27,784 bases of DNA from Bacteroidales bacterium UBA4231 (GTDB taxonomy: Bacteria > Bacteroidota > Bacteroidia > Bacteroidales > UBA932), in NCBI GenBank assembly GCA_002396335.1, contig DGXN01000035.1, forward strand, positions 14,350-42,133, read 5' to 3'. Positions 1 to 8,700 of the stretch are shown here, piece after piece. Both the position numbers and the translations under genes were made by a program. The number at the start of each line of letters is the position of its first letter. The first letter of the stretch is position 1. The notes under the pieces were generated by a model, which saw nothing but the letters and a program-made list of their open reading frames with translations, did no database searches and was not told the origin of the DNA.

Positions 1-621
1 CCTGCGGGGGACCCTTCTCCCTCCGGGGCATCGGCCAAGATCGTCATCGACGTCTGTTCTACCAAAGAACCGGTGTGCCGGGCGGTGGAGGGACATCCCT
101 GCCGGGCACAGTACGTGTCCACCCATCCCATGGCCGGCACGGAGTACAGCGGCCCCTGGGCGGCCCAGCCGGGCCTTTTCGACGGACGCGCCTGCATCCT
201 GGCCGACGCGGAGGAATCGGCCCCGTCGGCCGTAGAAACCATTGAGGCCCTCTACGGCGCGCTGAACATGCGGGTCCTCAGGATGGACGCCCGGCAGCAC
301 GACGTCCATACCGCCTATGTCTCGCACATCTCCCACGTCACGTCCTTTGCCCTGGCGCTCACCGTCCTGGACAAGGAAAAAGACGAAAAACACATCTTCG
401 ACCTGGCCTCCGGCGGCTTTTCCTCCACCGTCCGCCTTGCCAAGTCCAACCCCGACATGTGGGTCCCCATCCTCACCCAGAACCGCGACAACGTCCTGCA
501 GGTGATGGATACCTATATTGACAAGATGAGTCAGTTCCGCGACGCCGTCGCCGCCCGCGACGACGCCCGCATCCGCGAACTCATCCTTCAGGCCAACAAA
601 ATCAAAAAGATTATCCGCTGA
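1..621 (+). CDS. tyrA: Prephenate dehydrogenase, C-terminal part (5' end outside window)
   Basis: The reading frame is open from base 1, so the gene starts upstream of the window; 206 residues are visible before the TGA at 619-621. Prephenate dehydrogenase oxidatively decarboxylates prephenate to 4-hydroxyphenylpyruvate with NAD(P)+ in tyrosine synthesis, in the cytoplasm. The visible part has the family sequence VDVCSTK followed by STHPMAGTEYSGP, which carries the conserved active-site His, and then the all-helical dimerisation region (HTAYVSHISHVTSFALAL). No ACT domain follows. It ends 62 bases before the DAHP synthase/chorismate mutase gene on the same strand; that enzyme makes prephenate, the substrate of TyrA, so the two are a pathway pair. 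The in-frame GTG at 73 is not the start, because family sequence continues upstream of it. Confidence 0.93.
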   Translation, partial: PAGDPSPSGASAKIVIDVCSTKEPVCRAVEGHPCRAQYVSTHPMAGTEYSGPWAAQPGLFDGRACILADAEESAPSAVETIEALYGALNMRVLRMDARQHDVHTAYVSHISHVTSFALALTVLDKEKDEKHIFDLASGGFSSTVRLAKSNPDMWVPILTQNRDNVLQVMDTYIDKMSQFRDAVAARDDARIRELILQANKIKKIIR

Positions 622-626
622 CCGCA

Positions 627-652
627 AGGGGTGCACCTCCAGGTGCACCCCT
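627..652. repeat. Perfect 12-bp inverted repeat between tyrA and the DAHP synthase gene
   Basis: Arms at 627-638 and 641-652 are perfectly complementary, with only CC between them. The stem contains GGTGCACC-type sequence. It begins 6 bases after the tyrA stop and ends 31 bases before the next start. No T-run follows, so it is not a typical intrinsic terminator. It could stabilise the tyrA mRNA 3' end, partly attenuate transcription, or be a protein-binding palindrome. I see no second copy in the window. Confidence 0.6.
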
Positions 653-683
653 GTGTGAGCAAATGACTGAATGACAGATAGAT

Positions 684-1772
684 ATGAGTCACGAACTTGA
701 TATTATTCCGGGAACCCAGTGGGGGTTCTTCACCCTTCCCAGGCCGATGTGCATTGCCGGGCCCTGCAGTGCGGAGTCCGAAGAGCAGGTGATGGAAACC
801 GCCCGCGGGCTTGCCGCCTTCGGCATCCATGTCTTCCGCGCCGGCATCTGGAAGCCGCGCACCCATCCGGGCTCCTTCGAGGGTGTCGGCACCCCCGGCC
901 TCAAGTGGCTCCGCCGCGTCAAGCAGGAGCTGGGCATGAAGGTCTGTACCGAAGTGGCCAGCGAAAAACACGTCCTGGAGTGCATCAAGTACGGAGTGGA
1001 CGTAATCTGGATCGGGGCGCGGACGTCGGCCAATCCTTTTCTCATGCAGGAGATTGCCGACGCCCTGGAAGGCACCGACATCCCCGTCCTGGTAAAGAAT
1101 CCCGTGAACCCGGATATCGACCTGTGGGTGGGGGCGCTGGAGCGTCTGAACCGTGCCGGCATCCGGAAGCTGGGTGTCATCCACCGCGGCTTCTCCACCT
1201 CCGAGCCCATCCCTTACCGCAACGACCCGGGCTGGCGCCTGGCCATCGAAATGCGCACCCGCTATCCCCAAATGGCCTTTTTTGCCGACCCTTCCCACAT
1301 GGCCGGCGACCGGAAGTACCTCCAGGAACTCTCCCAGCGTGCCATGGACCTGGGCCTGGACGGTCTCATGGTGGAGAGTCACTGCAACCCCGCCTGCGCC
1401 CTGAGCGACGCCAAGCAGCAGCTCACTCCGGAAGGCCTGCAGACCCTTCTGGAGAGCCTTGTCATCCGGGACAATACCTCTGAGAATGAAGCGTATAAGG
1501 ACGGAATCGAGGCGCTTCGCACCCGCATCGACGTCATCGACGACAACCTCCTCAAACTTCTGCGGGAACGGATGGACGTGAGCCGCAGTATCGGCCAGTA
1601 CAAGAAGGAGCACAACGTGGCCATCCTCCAGGCGGGCCGATGGGAGCAGCTCCTCACCGACATGGTGCAGCGCGCCGCGGCCGAAGGCATCTCTGAGCCG
1701 GCTATCCGCGCCATCATGACCGCCATCCACGACGAGTCCGTGCGCGTGCAGAATGAGGTGCTAGAGGCTTGA
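684..1772 (+). CDS. Bifunctional 3-deoxy-7-phosphoheptulonate (DAHP) synthase / chorismate mutase
   Basis: This 362-residue cytoplasmic enzyme joins two steps of aromatic amino-acid synthesis. Residues ~1-265 are a DAHP synthase of the AroA(G)/KdsA-like type, which condenses phosphoenolpyruvate with erythrose 4-phosphate. Visible motifs are IAGPCSAES (24-32), KPRTHPGSFEG (57-67) and ADPSHMAGDR. Residues ~271-362 are an AroQ-type chorismate mutase, with IEALRTRIDVIDDNLLKLL, then RERMDVSRSIGQYKK and a C-terminal helix ending ESVRVQNE. This fusion is common in Bacteroidota; a DAHP synthase fused to chorismate mutase usually lets prephenate or chorismate feedback act through the mutase domain (family knowledge). 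It lies just downstream of tyrA, the consumer of prephenate. The 3' end overlaps the convergent lpxK gene by 12 bases. Gene symbols differ between genomes, so none is given. Confidence 0.95.
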   Translation: MSHELDIIPGTQWGFFTLPRPMCIAGPCSAESEEQVMETARGLAAFGIHVFRAGIWKPRTHPGSFEGVGTPGLKWLRRVKQELGMKVCTEVASEKHVLECIKYGVDVIWIGARTSANPFLMQEIADALEGTDIPVLVKNPVNPDIDLWVGALERLNRAGIRKLGVIHRGFSTSEPIPYRNDPGWRLAIEMRTRYPQMAFFADPSHMAGDRKYLQELSQRAMDLGLDGLMVESHCNPACALSDAKQQLTPEGLQTLLESLVIRDNTSENEAYKDGIEALRTRIDVIDDNLLKLLRERMDVSRSIGQYKKEHNVAILQAGRWEQLLTDMVQRAAAEGISEPAIRAIMTAIHDESVRVQNEVLEA

Positions 1773-2777
1773 GAGTAGGGCGGTGGTAAACGCCGCATCT
1801 TCCTCGGGGGAGAGGAAGGCCGCTTCAATGGGTAAATAGAACAGCCGCTTGCGGAGGTCTTCGGGAACGGAAACGACGTCCCGGAGGCGCTGTGCGTCTT
1901 TTTCCGTTGTCATCAGGCAGGCCGTGGGGTTTTCCCGGACGGCGGAAAGGAGGCTGCGGATGTCCCTTTTGGAGAAGCGGTGGTGGTCCGGGAAACTGAT
2001 CCGGCGCACAATCTTGTAGGAGTCGGACAGGTAGCTCCGCATGGGAGCGTCATTGGCAATGCCGGTCACCAGCACCAGGCGCTGGGCGTAGGTGTAGCGG
2101 GAGTCGGCTTCCGGAAAAACGGGCTCTGGCGTGCTGTAGGCGACGGTGGTAAAAAAGAGGGCCTGTTCGGGCCGAAGATTCAGCAGCCTGCGCCACTCCT
2201 GGCGGTCCCAGTCGGAAAGGTCGGCAGGGCATTTGGTAACGACGACCATGTCGGCCTTCTTCAGGCGGGACGGAAGGTCCCTGAGGTTTCCCCAGGGGAG
2301 GAGTTTATCCTTATAAGGGGGCCGATTGTAATCCACCAGCACGATGCTCCGCGAGGCGTTGAGCCGACGGTACTGGAAGGCGTCGTCCAGCACGATGAGC
2401 TGGGCCCGAGTGGGCTCATCGACCAGTTTCTCACAGCCCTTCACGCGATCCTTGTCCACGGCGACAGTGACGGAGGGAAACTTCCGCGCCAGCTGGAGCG
2501 GCTCGTCGCCGTAGAGGCGGGCGGAGCCTTCGCGGGGCACAATCTGGAAACCCTTGCTCTTGCGCTTGTATCCGCGTGACAGGACGGCGAGGTTGCTGTA
2601 GGCCCACGCGTCGCTTTTGAGCAAATGCCTCAGGATGAGCTCCGTAAAAGGGGTCTTTCCTGTGCCGCCCACGGTGACATTGCCCACGCAGAGGGTGGGA
2701 ACGGTGGCCTGGAAGGATTTCTTCCAGCCTTTGTCGTAGAAAAGGTGCCGCAGCGAGAGGATGGCTCTGTAGATCAT
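1761..2777 (-). CDS. lpxK: Tetraacyldisaccharide 4'-kinase (lipid A synthesis)
   Basis: LpxK phosphorylates the 4' position of the lipid A disaccharide precursor at the inner membrane, using ATP. The protein is 338 residues, close to the usual family length. It begins with a hydrophobic amphipathic segment ([14 protein letters not shown]). The P-loop follows at ~31-43 ([13 protein letters not shown]), the characteristic LpxK form of Walker A. Further family signatures are [24 protein letters not shown] and [10 protein letters not shown]. Its ATG overlaps the pfkA stop codon as ATGA (2774-2777), so translation is probably coupled to pfkA. Its 3' end runs 12 bases into the convergent DAHP synthase gene, leaving no room for a dedicated terminator between them. 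Confidence 0.95.
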   Translation of the reverse strand: MIYRAILSLRHLFYDKGWKKSFQATVPTLCVGNVTVGGTGKTPFTELILRHLLKSDAWAYSNLAVLSRGYKRKSKGFQIVPREGSARLYGDEPLQLARKFPSVTVAVDKDRVKGCEKLVDEPTRAQLIVLDDAFQYRRLNASRSIVLVDYNRPPYKDKLLPWGNLRDLPSRLKKADMVVVTKCPADLSDWDRQEWRRLLNLRPEQALFFTTVAYSTPEPVFPEADSRYTYAQRLVLVTGIANDAPMRSYLSDSYKIVRRISFPDHHRFSKRDIRSLLSAVRENPTACLMTTEKDAQRLRDVVSVPEDLRKRLFYLPIEAAFLSPEEDAAFTTALLSSL

Positions 2778-3763
2778 AGGGACAGGACGTTCAAGACCGA
2801 GATGAGCTCCTGATTGATGGGCTTGTTCATCTTGATGGCCTTGGAAATGGGTACGTACACGATTTCGTCGTTCTTGATGCCGATCATCACGTTCCGCTGT
2901 CCTTCCAGCAGGGCCTCGATGGCGGCGTATCCCATACGGGAAGCCAGGATGCGGTCATAGGCGGTGGGCTTGCCGCCGCGCTGAAGGTGTCCGAGGATGG
3001 TGACGCGGGCGTCGAACTGAGGATATTCATTGCGGATACGGTCGGCGTAGTACATGGCGCCGCCCACACCGTTTTTCTGCGCTTCGCTCACCAGGACGAT
3101 GGCGCTGTTCTTGGATTTGCGCTTGCCGCGTTCGATAAACTCGGCCAGCTGGTCCACGTCGGTGTTGTTTTCGGGGATGATGGCGGCCTCGGCCCCGGAG
3201 GCGATGGCGCTGTTCTGAGCGAGGAAACCGGCGTCGCGGCCCATCACCTCGATAAAGAAGATGCGGTCGTGCGAGTTGGCGGTGTCACGGATTTTGTCCA
3301 CGCATTCCACAATGGTATTCAGCGCGGAGTCGTAGCCGATGGTACTGTCCGTTCCGTACAGGTCGTTGTCAATGGTTCCGGGCAGGCCGATGATGGGGAT
3401 GTCGTACTCCCGGGCGAAAAGCTGTGCGCCGGTGAGCGATCCGTTGCCGCCGATCACGATAAGCGCGTCAATGCCCTCTTCCACCATGTTGGCATAGGCC
3501 AGTTTGCGGCCGTCGGCCTCCAGGAAGGCTTTGCTGCGGGCAGTTTTCAGGATTGTGCCGCCCCGCTGGATGGTGTTGGACACCGACGAGGACGTGAACT
3601 TCACGAACTCTTTGTCGATAAGGCCCTGATAGCCCCGCATGATGCCCACCACGTTCATGTTGTGGAAACGGGCGCTGCGGGTGACGGCGCGGATGGCCGC
3701 ATTCATCCCGGGTGCATCACCTCCGGAAGTAAGGATGCCGATGGTATCGATATGTCTTTCCAT
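2774..3763 (-). CDS. pfkA: ATP-dependent 6-phosphofructokinase
   Basis: This 329-residue glycolytic enzyme phosphorylates fructose 6-phosphate. Visible motifs are the ATP-binding [17 protein letters not shown] (9-25), the catalytic loop [11 protein letters not shown] (129-139, Asp132 as proton acceptor), VMGRDAGF and the ILGHLQRGG region. I place the start at 3763, giving [11 protein letters not shown] longer frame reaches 3841, but its extra residues do not fit the family and the -7 box at 3784-3791 lies inside it. One oddity is the nucleotide/Mg loop, which reads GGNGS (105-109; codon AAC for Asn107) where ATP-PFKs such as E. coli PfkA have GGDGS. The gene is first in a two-gene unit with lpxK. 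Confidence 0.95.
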   Translation of the reverse strand: MERHIDTIGILTSGGDAPGMNAAIRAVTRSARFHNMNVVGIMRGYQGLIDKEFVKFTSSSVSNTIQRGGTILKTARSKAFLEADGRKLAYANMVEEGIDALIVIGGNGSLTGAQLFAREYDIPIIGLPGTIDNDLYGTDSTIGYDSALNTIVECVDKIRDTANSHDRIFFIEVMGRDAGFLAQNSAIASGAEAAIIPENNTDVDQLAEFIERGKRKSKNSAIVLVSEAQKNGVGGAMYYADRIRNEYPQFDARVTILGHLQRGGKPTAYDRILASRMGYAAIEALLEGQRNVMIGIKNDEIVYVPISKAIKMNKPINQELISVLNVLSL

Positions 3764-3783
3764 GACGTTTAGAATCAATCTTA

Positions 3784-3791
3784 CAAATTTA
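3784..3791 (-). promoter_or_regulatory. Bacteroidota -7 box for pfkA-lpxK
   Basis: Read on the minus strand this is TAAATTTG, a perfect match to the Bacteroidota primary sigma -7 consensus TAnnTTTG, 20 bases upstream of the pfkA ATG. No clear -33 TTTG is seen at the usual spacing. It supports the short pfkA start. Confidence 0.6.
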
Positions 3792-3850
3792 GTGAAAATT
3801 TTTATTTGTGTCTCATCGACTATTGCGATAGGAATAAACAAAAATAGACT

Positions 3851-3858
3851 TATATTTG
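3851..3858 (+). promoter_or_regulatory. Bacteroidota -7 box for the orphan lipoprotein gene
   Basis: TATATTTG matches the TAnnTTTG consensus and lies 57 bases upstream of the ATG at 3916, divergent from the pfkA promoter. The surrounding DNA is very AT-rich, so a chance match is possible, but position and orientation fit. Confidence 0.5.
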
Positions 3859-3915
3859 CACAGTTAGGACTAAACGGTTCTTATATCTGGTACCTATTAT
3901 AAAAGTTGAAGAATT

Positions 3916-4482
3916 ATGAAAGCGAGGTATTTCGTTATATTCTGTTTATTTGTATTCGTATCCTGCTGTAATGATCCTTTTAAAGCAATCGGTGATTTTT
4001 TGTTCAAAAAACATAATTCTTTTTCACAAATAGACATAACGTACAAGGGCGAGGTTTACCATTTAACGGGAGAAGAATACACTTTGACAGGAGATTACAT
4101 TGTCATTGCTCCTTCGCGGCTCTGGGTAACATTGTACGCAGAAAATCCCATGACTGGAGTTCGGAAAATTAAAGGTGGAATTGATGTTTATCTCACAACG
4201 GAAGAAAGTTTTTCTATAGGGAATGATTATCTCTGGGGCGACGAAAATTATACTATGAAGTGTGGTTTTATCATCTATTTAGATAGCGAAGATGAAGAGG
4301 GGATAAGCGTCGAACCTATTGCGGGACATATAACAATTATTGAACCGACTATAGAGACGAGTACCACCCTTGAGGTAAATGCGGTTCATATTGAATTTGA
4401 GGCCTTGGATGCTGATGATAACGTTTGCCATATTGAAGGTATTATTCAATCGGAAAACTATAAAAATCGGAGAAAAACATGA
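3916..4482 (+). CDS. Hypothetical lipoprotein, AT-rich orphan gene
   Basis: I do not recognise a family. The 188-residue product starts with a short Lys/Arg-bearing hydrophobic signal peptide and a probable lipobox ending FVSCC (Cys17 or Cys18), so it is likely an envelope lipoprotein. The mature part looks beta-rich, with alternating hydrophobic strands such as HITIIEPTIETSTTLEV, and is acidic (DSEDEEG). The C-terminus is basic (KNRRKT). Codon use is AT-rich (many AAA, GAA, TTT, ATT), unlike the GC-rich genes on both sides. It stands alone between pfkA (divergent) and dusB (convergent). The base composition and isolation suggest horizontal acquisition or a relic of an island; this is inference. 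The start follows GAAGAATT and has its own candidate promoter. Confidence 0.8.
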   Translation: MKARYFVIFCLFVFVSCCNDPFKAIGDFLFKKHNSFSQIDITYKGEVYHLTGEEYTLTGDYIVIAPSRLWVTLYAENPMTGVRKIKGGIDVYLTTEESFSIGNDYLWGDENYTMKCGFIIYLDSEDEEGISVEPIAGHITIIEPTIETSTTLEVNAVHIEFEALDADDNVCHIEGIIQSENYKNRRKT

Positions 4483-4505
4483 TCAGGCCTATGTTGAAAG
4501 CCTGA
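4483..4505. terminator. Weak bidirectional hairpin between the orphan lipoprotein gene and dusB
   Basis: TCAGGC (4483-4488) and GCCTGA (4500-4505) form a 6-bp stem with an 11-base loop, in the 42-base gap between two convergent stops. On the minus strand it is followed shortly by a run of five T, so it may end dusB transcripts. The stem is short. Confidence 0.4.
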
Positions 4506-4524
4506 ACGCTCAGTAAAACGAATA

Positions 4525-5559
4525 TTACAGCCCATACACCCCTTCGGCGGGAGGGGTTTCGGCGCCCCAGCGGGCGGCGATGGAGTCCAGGATGGAGAAG
4601 ATTTCGTCCACGTCCTTGGTGGTGACCAGCTTGATGCGGGTCTCTTTGAAGTCGCGGAGGCCCTTGAAGTAGCAGGAGAAGTGGCGGCGCATTTCGTAGA
4701 CACCGGTGACGGGACCTTTCAGGTTCAGGGACAGCTGGAAATGACGTTTGGCAAGGGCTACGCGGTCTTTTATGTTCATGGGCGGAAGTTCCTCGCCGGT
4801 ATCCAGCAGGTGCCGGATTTCCGTAAAAATCCAGGGATGGCCGAAGCTGGCGCGTCCCACCATGATGCCGTCCACCCCGTAGCGGTCAAAGGCTTCCTTC
4901 GCTTTCTGCGCGGAGTTGATGTCCCCGTTGCCGATGATGGGGATATGCATCCGGGGGTTGTTCTTAACCTCCCCGATGAGGGTCCAGTCGGCCTCTCCTT
5001 TGTACATCTGGCAGCGGGTGCGGCCATGGATGGTGAGGGCCTGTATGCCCACGTCCTGTAACCGCTCGGCCAGTTCTACGATGATTTTAGAGTTGTCATC
5101 CCAGCCCAGGCGGGTCTTGACGGTGACGGGCTTGTCGGGAACGGCCCTGACAATGGCTTCGGTGATGGCGACCATCTTGTCGGGCTCTTTCATCATGCCG
5201 CTGCCGGCGCCCCGGCCGGCGATTTTGCTCACGGGACAGCCGAAGTTGATGTCCACGATGTCGGCCCCGTGGCCGCCGGCAAGTTCGGCGGCGCGGGCAG
5301 CCATCTTTGCCGCGTCCACCATGGCTTCCGGGATGCTGCCGTAGATCTGGACGGCCACCGGCGCCTCTTCCTCCAGCGTGCGCATCTTGGCAATGGTTTT
5401 CTCCACGTCCCGCACCAGCCCGTCGGAACTGACGAATTCCGTGGTAACCATGGCGGCACCCGCCTCCCGGCAGAGGATGCGGAAGCTGGCGTCGGTGACG
5501 TCTTCCATCGGCGCCAGCGTGACCGGCCGGTTTCCCAAGTCTATGTTTCCGATTTTCAT
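4525..5559 (-). CDS. dusB: tRNA-dihydrouridine synthase (DusB-like)
   Basis: This 344-residue flavoenzyme reduces uridines in the tRNA D-loop using FMN and NADPH. The TIM-barrel signature APMEDVTDASFR (16-27) is the FMN-binding start. The catalytic cysteine lies in DINFGCPVSKIAGRGAGS (Cys108). VTVKTRLGWDD, ALTIHGRTRCQMYKG, IPIIGNGDI and GIMVGRASFGHPW are typical of the family. The C-terminal helical tRNA-binding region (KRHFQLSLNL, MRRHFSCYFKGL) is present, so the gene looks complete. The start ATG at 5559 lies 22 bases after a good -7 box. It is divergent from glycan locus 1, and the two promoters lie back to back. The subfamily name is less certain than the Dus family. Confidence 0.93.
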   Translation of the reverse strand: MKIGNIDLGNRPVTLAPMEDVTDASFRILCREAGAAMVTTEFVSSDGLVRDVEKTIAKMRTLEEEAPVAVQIYGSIPEAMVDAAKMAARAAELAGGHGADIVDINFGCPVSKIAGRGAGSGMMKEPDKMVAITEAIVRAVPDKPVTVKTRLGWDDNSKIIVELAERLQDVGIQALTIHGRTRCQMYKGEADWTLIGEVKNNPRMHIPIIGNGDINSAQKAKEAFDRYGVDGIMVGRASFGHPWIFTEIRHLLDTGEELPPMNIKDRVALAKRHFQLSLNLKGPVTGVYEMRRHFSCYFKGLRDFKETRIKLVTTKDVDEIFSILDSIAARWGAETPPAEGVYGL

Positions 5560-5581
5560 TTTTTCCGATTTTTGGGCCCTG

Positions 5582-5613
5582 CAAAGTTAGTGAAGATTGC
5601 CGAAGTGGGCAAA
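5582..5613 (-). promoter_or_regulatory. dusB promoter (-33 TTTG, -7 TAACTTTG)
   Basis: On the minus strand TTTG (5613-5610) and TAACTTTG (5589-5582) are separated by 20 bases, the expected arrangement for the Bacteroidota housekeeping sigma factor. The leader is short, about 15-20 bases before the dusB ATG. Confidence 0.75.
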
Positions 5614-5625
5614 TCTTTGCCGCGT

Positions 5626-5694
5626 GCTAAAACTTTGGACTTTTCAGTTTAGGGCTAAAATGTTTTTTCAATCTAAAAAATAGTGCTATATTTG
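5626..5694 (+). promoter_or_regulatory. Promoter and operator-like element of glycan locus 1
   Basis: The -7 box TATATTTG is at 5687-5694. An imperfect palindrome TTTAGGGCTAAAATG starts at 5648, exactly 39 bases upstream of the -7 box, and a second GCTAAAA half lies at 5626-5632. The same element with the same 39-base spacing occurs before the SusC gene of locus 2. The -33 position here reads TTTT rather than TTTG, so this promoter may depend on an activator. The shared palindrome is a candidate binding site for that regulator. Confidence 0.6.
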
Positions 5695-5751
5695 TCCGCA
5701 CGAAAACCTAAAACCTACATAACTATTTTTTTAACCAATTTATTAACCCAA

Positions 5752-8700
5752 ATGTGTAACAACAGCTTACGTAAAGTTTGCCTCGTCGTTGCATCGTTGT
5801 TCTGTTTTTCTGTCCTGTCCTTTGGACAAGGCATGAATAAGACCATTACTGGTAAAGTTGTGGACCAAAACAACGAGCCGCTGATCGGGGCAGGCGTAGT
5901 CGTTGAAGGCCAGAGTACCATCGGTACGGTGACGGACTTTGACGGAAACTACTCGCTGACCGTTCCTGCAAATGCCGCACAGCTGCGTTATTCCTACATC
6001 GGAATGACGGACCAGGTGGTGGACATCGCGGGACGCACGGTTATCAACATCACCCTGGCTGAGGATGCTACCATTCTGGAAGGTGTCGTTGTGACGGCAC
6101 TGGGCATCAAGCGCTCGGAGAAAGCGGTTACCTACAATGTCCAGAAACTGGACGAAAAGGTATTCGTAACCCGGGAAGCCAACATGGTGAACTCCCTCGC
6201 CGGCAAGCTGGCAGGTGTCCAGATCAATGAGACATCGGCCGGAGCCGGCAGTGAAACCAAGGTGGTCATGCGCGGTGCGAAGTCCATCCAGAACTCCAAC
6301 AATGCACTGTATGTGCTGGACGGCATTCCGCTCCCGACCCTGAGCACCGTGACCCCCGGCGACGGCTACAGCATCTACGACGGTGCCGGCCTTTCCGGTG
6401 ACGGTATGGCCATGCTCAACTCCGAGGATGTGGCCGACATGAGCGCCCTGGTGGGCCCTTCCGCCGCTGCCCTGTACGGCTACAAGGCCGCCAACGGTAT
6501 TCTGATGCTCACCTCCCGTACCGGTGAGGATGGCGTCCATGTGAGCTACTCCAACAGCACTACCTTCTCGGCCCCGTTCATGCTCCCGCGTCTGCAGAAC
6601 ACCTACGGCGCCAAGCTGGGTCAGTACAGCTCCTGGGGCAGCAAGATGAACGTGGTCCAGGCCTGGAGTATCAACGACTTCTTCCAGACGGGCGTGAACC
6701 AGTCGCACACGGTGTCCCTTTCCCTGGGTGGAAAGAACTACAGCACCTATCTGTCGGCCGGCTGGAACGGTGCCAACGGCATCATCCCCAACAACAATTA
6801 CGGCCGGTACAACTTTACGGCCCGCCAGACGGTGGATTTCCTGAATAACAGGATGCACCTGAGCCTGTTGGGCATGTATATCAAGGTGGACGAGCAGAAC
6901 ATGCTCGCCGGCGGTCTGTACCACAACCCGCTGGTCCCGCTGTACCTGATGAGCCCGAGCGACAACCTGTACGCCTATGCCGTGTACGAGCGCTTCGACC
7001 CGGAACGCAACTTCCCCACCCAGTTCTGGAGTGCCAACGAGCTGTCCATGCAGAATCCCTTCTGGCTGGTGAACCGGAACCTGTACAATACGGCCAAGAA
7101 CCGCTTCCTGGCCGGCGGCTCCCTCACCTTTGACATTACCGACTGGCTGGACATCCAGGCCCGCGTAAGGACCGACTACAATGCCACCATCGCCGAACAG
7201 AAGTTCTATGCCGGTTCCAACGGTCTGTTCGCCGGTAAATACGGCCGTTACTACTATGACGACATGAAGACCCGGCAGACCTATGCCGACGTCCTCGTGA
7301 ACCTGCACAAGACCTTCGGCGAGAATGTCTTCCAGCTGAACGGCGTCCTGGGTGCTTCCATCGAAGACTACTTCTACCGCGGCACCTCCATCGGCGGTGA
7401 CCTTCTGGGTGTGGCCAACCTGTTCACCTTCACCAACATGGAGACGGGCAAGGCCTTCACCAAGGAAACCTTCCGCGACCAGATCCAGAGCGTCTTCGCC
7501 ACGGCACAGCTGGGCCTCAAGAACATGGTGTTCCTTGATCTGACCGCCCGCAACGACTGGGCCTCTCCGCTCGCCAAGGCCGACGGTACCGTCAAGCCCA
7601 TCTTCTATCCCAGCGTAGGTCTGTCGGCCATCCTGACCGACATCTTCGGCATTGATTCCGACTTCCTTACCTTCGCCAAGGTCCGCGGTTCCTATGCCGA
7701 GGTGGGCAACCCCATCAACCGTTATATCACCACCTCCACCTATCCTGTGACCGCCGGTGTCCCGCAGACCAATACCTGGGCTGCCGCCGACGACTTCCGT
7801 CCGGAGCGCACCAAGTCCTGGGAAGTGGGTGCCGACGTGCGCCTGTTCAAGAGCAAGCTGCAGATCAATGCCACGTACTACAATGCCAGCACCTACGACC
7901 AGGTGTTTACCCCGACCATCCCGGGTTCCTCCACCAACGCTACCCTGTATGTGAATGCCGGACGCATTGACAACCGCGGTATCGAGCTTGCCGGCCAGTT
8001 CACCCAGAACATCGGCCCCGTGGAGTGGCAGACCAATCTCATCTACACCCGCAACATCAATAAGATCGTGAAGCTCCTGGATACCGAGTACAACGGCATT
8101 CCCATCCGCTCCACCGAGGTGTCCGTGGGCGGTTCGTCCGGTGCCAAGCTCTGGCTCACCGAAGGCGGCCAGGTAGGTGACCTGTATGTGAGCGGCCTGA
8201 AGACCGACGAGCACGGCTTCATCTGGACTTCCCCGACCGGTGCCGGTGTCACCGCCGCCAAACACGACGGTACTCCCGCCACCATGATGTACGCCGGCAA
8301 TACGGCTCCTGTGTGGACCGGTTCCTGGCGCAACCAGCTGAGCTGGAACGGCATCACGGCGTCGGCCCTCATCACGGCCCGTGTGGGCGGTGTGGGTGTT
8401 TCTCTCACCGAGGCTGCCCTGGATGCTTACGGCATGTCGGTGCGCAGTGCAGAGGCCCGCGACAACGGCGGCGTTCCGCTGAACGTGGTGGGCGACCTGA
8501 ACGACACCCAGCTGAGCCTCCTGCGCAACAGCGCCCAGCAGTACTACCAGGCCATTTCCGGTGGTAACGGACAGGACGCCCTGGGTGCCTACTACGTCTA
8601 TTCCATGACCAACGTCCGCCTGGCCGAGGTTTCCCTGGGCTGGCAGATTTCCATCAACAAGCTGGTCCCCTGGATCGAGGCTTTGAACCTTTCCGTGGTG

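Noticed and set aside
588..1730. Open frame on the minus strand opposite the DAHP synthase gene
   Set aside because: It is antisense to an unambiguous enzyme gene and its translation resembles no family I know.
3764..3841. N-terminal extension of PfkA by 26 residues
   Set aside because: It does not fit the family N-terminus and contains the candidate pfkA promoter.
5683..5751. Upstream extension of SusC-1 by 23 residues
   Set aside because: The -7 box lies within it, the extension would bury the signal peptide, and the paralogue starts at the conserved MCNNSLRKV.
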